In this document: piece after piece, positions 61,909 through 64,000 of the stretch
How the letters are laid out: every line of letters begins with the position of its first letter
Position numbering within the stretch: the first letter of the stretch is position 1
DNA from: Pseudoxanthomonas sacheonensis
Lineage (GTDB): Bacteria > Pseudomonadota > Gammaproteobacteria > Xanthomonadales > Xanthomonadaceae
Assembly: GCF_010093305.1 (NCBI RefSeq)
Contig: NZ_PDWS01000008.1
Coordinates: 101,078 to 165,077, forward strand
Direction: 5' to 3'
DNA length: 64,000 nucleotides
Made by a program: the position numbers and the translations under genes
Notes under the pieces: generated by a model
The model's database searches: none
What the model was told of the DNA's origin: nothing
The model's input: the letters and a program-made list of their open reading frames with translations, nothing else

Positions 61909-62229
61909 CTGCGCTCGCGAAAGCGGACGCTTGTTTCACTTCTTGCGCACCTCGGTTCCTTATTTTTCAGTTTGCGCCATTGAGTATCAACAGTGCGCGG
62001 CCCCAGCTCGCTTCCTTTGCGGGATCATCTCCGCAAATGTGAAGTCAGTAGCATTTCTATCAACTGAGAATCGCTTGGTTGCAAAGCTTGCATCCTGCCG
62101 CGTATACAGGGCTATCGCTAGAGGCACGCCGCCGGAAAATGTGGTCGGCGGAACAGTGGGGTCAGAGAACATATTCGTTTCAATCGCATATGTTCTCTGA
62201 CCCCTTTATTTATTAGGGGATATGTACGT
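61909..62229. other. Gene-free 321 bp upstream of the RHS gene
   Basis: No gene is seen. The 249 bp before the REP element are of mixed composition and contain no recognised motif. The RHS start follows the REP hairpin by 26 bp, so any RHS promoter must lie in or just before it. Confidence 0.4.
62158..62204. repeat. REP-like perfect hairpin GGGGTCAGAGAACATAT
   Basis: 17-bp arms (62158-62174 and 62188-62204) are perfect inverted copies with a 13-base loop. Elements starting GGGGTCAGAG are typical of REP sequences mobilised in trans by RAYT transposases (remembered from related genomes); none is encoded here. Confidence 0.75.
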
Positions 62230-64000
62230 ATGCGACAGCATCACTCGTTCTCGACAGCGGGACAGATATCGCACGTCGCAATTTTACGACTGTTGCTCAC
62301 TGTGCTCCTTGTTTTGGCGGCGACCTCGTTATTTATTAAGAGTGCTTACGGAACTGAAACCTACGCTCCGATCAGAAAGTGGGCTGTTGACAACTGGTAT
62401 CAGGACAAACCGCAATGGCATAGGCGTGGCTTTGCTGATGCTGAAGCTTCGTTCAAGACTGACTGGGCCGACTTCGAAACTCCTTGCGCTCCTGGTCAAT
62501 CCTCTTCATGGAACTACGACTCCTGGTTTTATCAACAAAACACCGGATATCAGCCCGAGTCGATAGCGGGAGCGACTTATATATTCAAGTACTGCGCGAA
62601 TTCGCAACTGTATGGCCCATACAATTATTCCTCGGTTTCGTTGAGGCACTGGATCTGCGCTGATGGTGCTTGGCACGAGCCTTTGCAAGCGGGAAATCCA
62701 GAGATATGCACCCTTGAAGAAGATAAAGCGGAGCCAGACAAGAACAAAGGCGCGCCACCTTGTCCCGATCAGTGTTTCGGAGATCCAATTAATGCCGGCA
62801 CGGGAAACAAGTTCGAAACGAGAGCCGAGTATCGGGGCCCGGGCGAATTTCCACTGGAATTCAGTTGGACCTACAACAGCATGGGGTCCTCGCCGGCAAG
62901 CGATCCTTATGGCGATATGGTCGGATTCTCGAGGTCGACGACGTTCTCCAGAAGAGTCAGTGTGTCCGCGTCAGAAGGCATTACTACCGCCTATGTCAGC
63001 CGTCCGAACGGCTCCTCCCTGAGGTTTGACAAACAAGGATCCGCATGGATTTCAAGTGCCGGGACTCCTGAAACGCTAACCTCGGTCGGAGCGCCAATTC
63101 AATCCTGGATACTTGAGGATGCGTCAGGAAGTCGCGACCACTTCAATGCCGACGGAAGATTGCTGGCGATGGCGAATGCTGGTGGCAAGCGCATAACTAT
63201 CGCCTACGATTCGTTGGGCCGCATTGAATCTGCGACCGATGAGAGCAATAGGAAGCTGATTTTCAGCTATGGCCCGGGAAGCCTGCTGGAAAGCTTGACT
63301 TTGCCCGAGGGATCATCGCTTCTGTTCGACTACAACGCCGCCGGCTATCTGGAGAAAGTTACCTACCCAGGAGGGGCATTTTTGTCCTATCTCTATGATG
63401 AAAGTGGATATGTCCAGCTCAGCGCCAAAGGCGCCCTCACCGGCGTGATGGACGAGAGCGGAATTCGCTACTCAAGCACCTACTATGACGCAACTGGGAA
63501 GGCCACTGCCACGGAGTTGGGCGGAGTGGATCTTCAATCCGCCACATATGTCGAGGCAGCTGCTGGGGGATATGCGTCAAGCACGAGCGTAACCATGTCT
63601 TCAGGCGCCTTGCGTGAGATTGAATTCCAAGTCGAGAAGGGGCGCGTAGTTCCTAGTTCGGTAAGCACCACATGTTCCGGATGCGTAGGTCAAAGCGTCG
63701 CTTATGCCTTTGATGGAAATGGTTATGTGGATACCGTTACTCAAAATGGCGTGGTTTCTGACCTGGATTACGATGTTCGCGGCCTGCTGACCCAGAAGAT
63801 CGAAGCGGCCAACGACACCACCGGCAAGAAGCGCACCACGCAGACCGATTGGCACGCTGACTTCCGAGTTCCAACCGAACGCCGGGTGTACAACGCCGCC
63901 AACACGCTTGTCGCCAAGTCTACGTACACCTACAACACCCGCGGCCAGGCGCTGACCGCTTCGCAGATCGATCCGGCCACCAGCGTTGCCCGCACCACCA
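62230..64000 (+). CDS. RHS-repeat protein, N-terminal part (runs off window)
   Basis: A frame open from ATG 62230 to the right edge (590 codons). It starts MRQHHSFSTAGQISHVAILR with a hydrophobic segment at residues 16-36, a signal anchor or peptide. A Cys-rich pre-domain follows, and then CFGDPINAGTGNKFE (about 187-202), the entry motif of RHS/DUF6531 proteins. Next come YD-like repeats: ITIAYDSLGRIESATDES, FDYNAAGYLEKVTYPGG, LSYLYDESGYVQLSAKG, VSDLDYDVRGLLTQKIEA. RHS proteins form a hollow shell carrying a C-terminal toxin or effector; that end is outside the window. Composition changes sharply near 63780, from moderate to very high GC. Confidence 0.85.
   Translation, partial: MRQHHSFSTAGQISHVAILRLLLTVLLVLAATSLFIKSAYGTETYAPIRKWAVDNWYQDKPQWHRRGFADAEASFKTDWADFETPCAPGQSSSWNYDSWFYQQNTGYQPESIAGATYIFKYCANSQLYGPYNYSSVSLRHWICADGAWHEPLQAGNPEICTLEEDKAEPDKNKGAPPCPDQCFGDPINAGTGNKFETRAEYRGPGEFPLEFSWTYNSMGSSPASDPYGDMVGFSRSTTFSRRVSVSASEGITTAYVSRPNGSSLRFDKQGSAWISSAGTPETLTSVGAPIQSWILEDASGSRDHFNADGRLLAMANAGGKRITIAYDSLGRIESATDESNRKLIFSYGPGSLLESLTLPEGSSLLFDYNAAGYLEKVTYPGGAFLSYLYDESGYVQLSAKGALTGVMDESGIRYSSTYYDATGKATATELGGVDLQSATYVEAAAGGYASSTSVTMSSGALREIEFQVEKGRVVPSSVSTTCSGCVGQSVAYAFDGNGYVDTVTQNGVVSDLDYDVRGLLTQKIEAANDTTGKKRTTQTDWHADFRVPTERRVYNAANTLVAKSTYTYNTRGQALTASQIDPATSVARTT

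Noticed and set aside
62222..62566. A 114-codon frame starting at 62222
   Set aside because: It overlaps the RHS gene in another frame and has no domain pattern; the frame from 62230 carries the hydrophobic segment and RHS motifs and stays open to the window edge.

Overview
The window is chromosomal DNA from a high-GC gammaproteobacterium. The best match is the Xanthomonadaceae/Lysobacteraceae (Lysobacter, Pseudoxanthomonas or Luteimonas type). Reasons: the pcm-tolC-waaA neighbourhood, an ilvC-ilvG-ilvM-threonine dehydratase-leuA-leuC-leuD-leuB supercluster, two large TonB-dependent receptors paired with sulfotransferases, and many short palindromic intergenic repeats. This is inferred from gene content and remembered family sequences; no database was searched. 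LAYOUT. 1-8.6 kb: envelope genes. An ELM1-like protein runs off the left edge, followed by a RutE-like nitroreductase, a YceI protein and a 484-bp composite repeat. Then come a zinc-finger protein, a glycosyltransferase / O-antigen-ligase / acyltransferase operon, an LpxL-type acyltransferase and Kdo transferase WaaA. 8.7-16 kb: tolC and pcm, then a TetR regulator divergent from an RND efflux adaptor and pump. 16-24.8 kb: small membrane proteins, Hsp20, an amino-acid racemase, a PPP-like phosphatase, an AT-rich islet with a DpnI-like nuclease, glpK with an odd 3' end, and an M23 peptidase. 24.9-36.7 kb: branched-chain amino-acid synthesis. On the minus strand this is a leader-peptide attenuator, ilvC, ilvG, ilvM, threonine dehydratase, leuA, leuC, leuD and leuB; ilvD is divergent. 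36.7-42.5 kb: a CASTOR/POLLUX-like channel, a TPP riboswitch with thiC, a DUF4136 lipoprotein, a 56-aa membrane protein and a channel with a degenerate selectivity filter. 42.7-55.8 kb: two TonB-dependent receptors, a TPR-sulfotransferase, a membrane wHTH/PD40 regulator, an AraC regulator and an Asp/Asn beta-hydroxylase fused to a sulfotransferase. This is the best candidate for an undescribed system. 55.8-61.2 kb: inorganic pyrophosphatase beside a membrane H+-pyrophosphatase that carries an OmpA-like tail, then three small exported proteins. 61.2-64 kb: decayed M17 aminopeptidase fragments, REP-like hairpins and the start of an RHS-repeat protein that runs off the right edge. HOW IT FITS. 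The left third builds the outer membrane (lipid A acylation, Kdo, core and O-antigen) and its export channels. The centre makes Ile/Leu/Val and thiamine under classical RNA control (attenuator, riboswitch). The right third looks like accessory surface and uptake functions. No tRNA, rRNA, CRISPR array or intact transposase gene was seen.
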